DNA from: CAZSCF01 sp964547585 | Lineage (GTDB): Bacteria; Patescibacteriota; Minisyncoccia; Moranbacterales; UBA2206 | Direction of reading: 5' to 3' | DNA length: 45,860 bases | NCBI GenBank assembly: GCA_964547585.1 | Contig: CAZJOI010000006.1 | Location: 1 to 45,860 of the forward strand | Program-made: the position numbers and the translations under genes | In this document: one piece after another, positions 45,729 to 45,860 of the stretch | Layout: the number at the start of each line of letters is the position of its first letter | How positions within the stretch are numbered: position 1 is the stretch's first letter | Notes under the pieces: generated by a model | What the model saw: the letters and a program-made list of their open reading frames with translations, nothing else | What the model was told of the DNA's origin: nothing | Databases searched by the model: none

Positions 45729-45860
45729 TTATGCGATGGTGATTGGGTCGACGTCGATAATCCAATTAGATGGAAGTTGTTTGAGCAGTTTAGACATTTC
45801 GGCAGGAATTTTTTCCTGCTTTTTTATTTTTATAATTATTTGTTGTCTGAATTTTCCTCG
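45729..45860 (-). CDS. priA: Primosomal protein N' (PriA), C-terminal fragment
   Basis: Read on the minus strand, the frame is open from the window edge to TAA at 45731-45729. The 43 residues end in WIIDVDPITIA and begin RGKFRQQIIIKI, which fit the end of PriA helicases (RG-x-YR-x-QxLLK, then VDVDP near the C-terminus). PriA restarts stalled replication forks. The order priA-def-fmt is common, which supports the call. The rest of the gene lies outside the window. Confidence 0.85.
   Translation of the reverse strand, partial: RGKFRQQIIIKIKKQEKIPAEMSKLLKQLPSNWIIDVDPITIA

Overview
The window is AT-rich, gene-dense bacterial DNA that reads as a fragment of a Candidate Phyla Radiation (Patescibacteria; Parcubacteria or Moranbacteria-like) genome, probably metagenome-assembled because it holds a run of ten N at 2315-2324. 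The lineage call is inference. It rests on three DUF4012 proteins, many GT4 glycosyltransferases, a DUF5652 small membrane protein, tightly packed or overlapping genes with few Shine-Dalgarno (SD) sequences, and little metabolism beyond sugar-nucleotide synthesis. TGA is a stop codon: prfB carries an in-frame TGA at a programmed frameshift site, which argues against the TGA-recoded CPR groups.

Layout. 1-7806: surface-glycan block (GT4 fragment, Wzz-like protein, two GT4 enzymes, a long DUF4012 protein, MurJ flippase). 7828-11504: lepA, a 35-residue membrane peptide, an FtsB/DivIC-like protein, a parvulin foldase and a small ferredoxin. 11615-14798: an active HtrA protease, a polytopic membrane protein, and an HtrA paralogue that has lost all three catalytic residues. 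14930-18535: surface-protein block with an LPATG-anchored Gln/Ser-rich protein, its probable sortase, and two exported proteins of unknown function in a G+C-richer segment with strong SD sequences. 18670-28602: second Wzz-like protein, second DUF4012 protein, the dTDP-rhamnose genes (rmlC, rmlB, rmlD, rmlA) interleaved with a HIT protein and glyA, then galU and a GT4. 28607-32052, minus strand: a three-gene membrane/exported operon. 32143-35474: GT4, third DUF4012 protein, ZIP transporter. 35481-38291: prfB, ftsE, ftsX. 38292-39328: an apparent standalone minus-strand RNA gene, a 96-residue hypothetical protein and tRNA-Gln. 39329-43246: folC, a transglutaminase-like protein, obg, DUF5652. 43314-45860, minus strand: double rhodanese, fmt, def and the 3' end of priA.

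How the genes fit together. Most of the window builds and maintains the cell envelope. RmlABCD and GalU make activated sugars, GT4 enzymes assemble glycans, Wzz-like proteins probably set chain length, and each of the three DUF4012 genes sits directly behind a GT4 or Wzz-like gene. MurJ, FtsB, FtsEX, HtrA, the parvulin and the sortase handle peptidoglycan precursors, division, periplasmic quality control and protein anchoring.

Non-coding structure is unusually rich. It includes at least six full or partial copies of a two-hairpin dispersed repeat, a second C/G-run repeat family that has also inserted in frame into lepA, four heptanucleotide repeat tracts at gene boundaries, three near-identical extended -10 promoters (TTGACA, then TGC-TAGAMT), and several promoters placed so that transcription would start at the start codon. 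The items I would check first are the minus-strand RNA at 38352-38578, the surface-protein block at 14930-18535, the DUF4012 pattern and the protease-dead HtrA paralogue.
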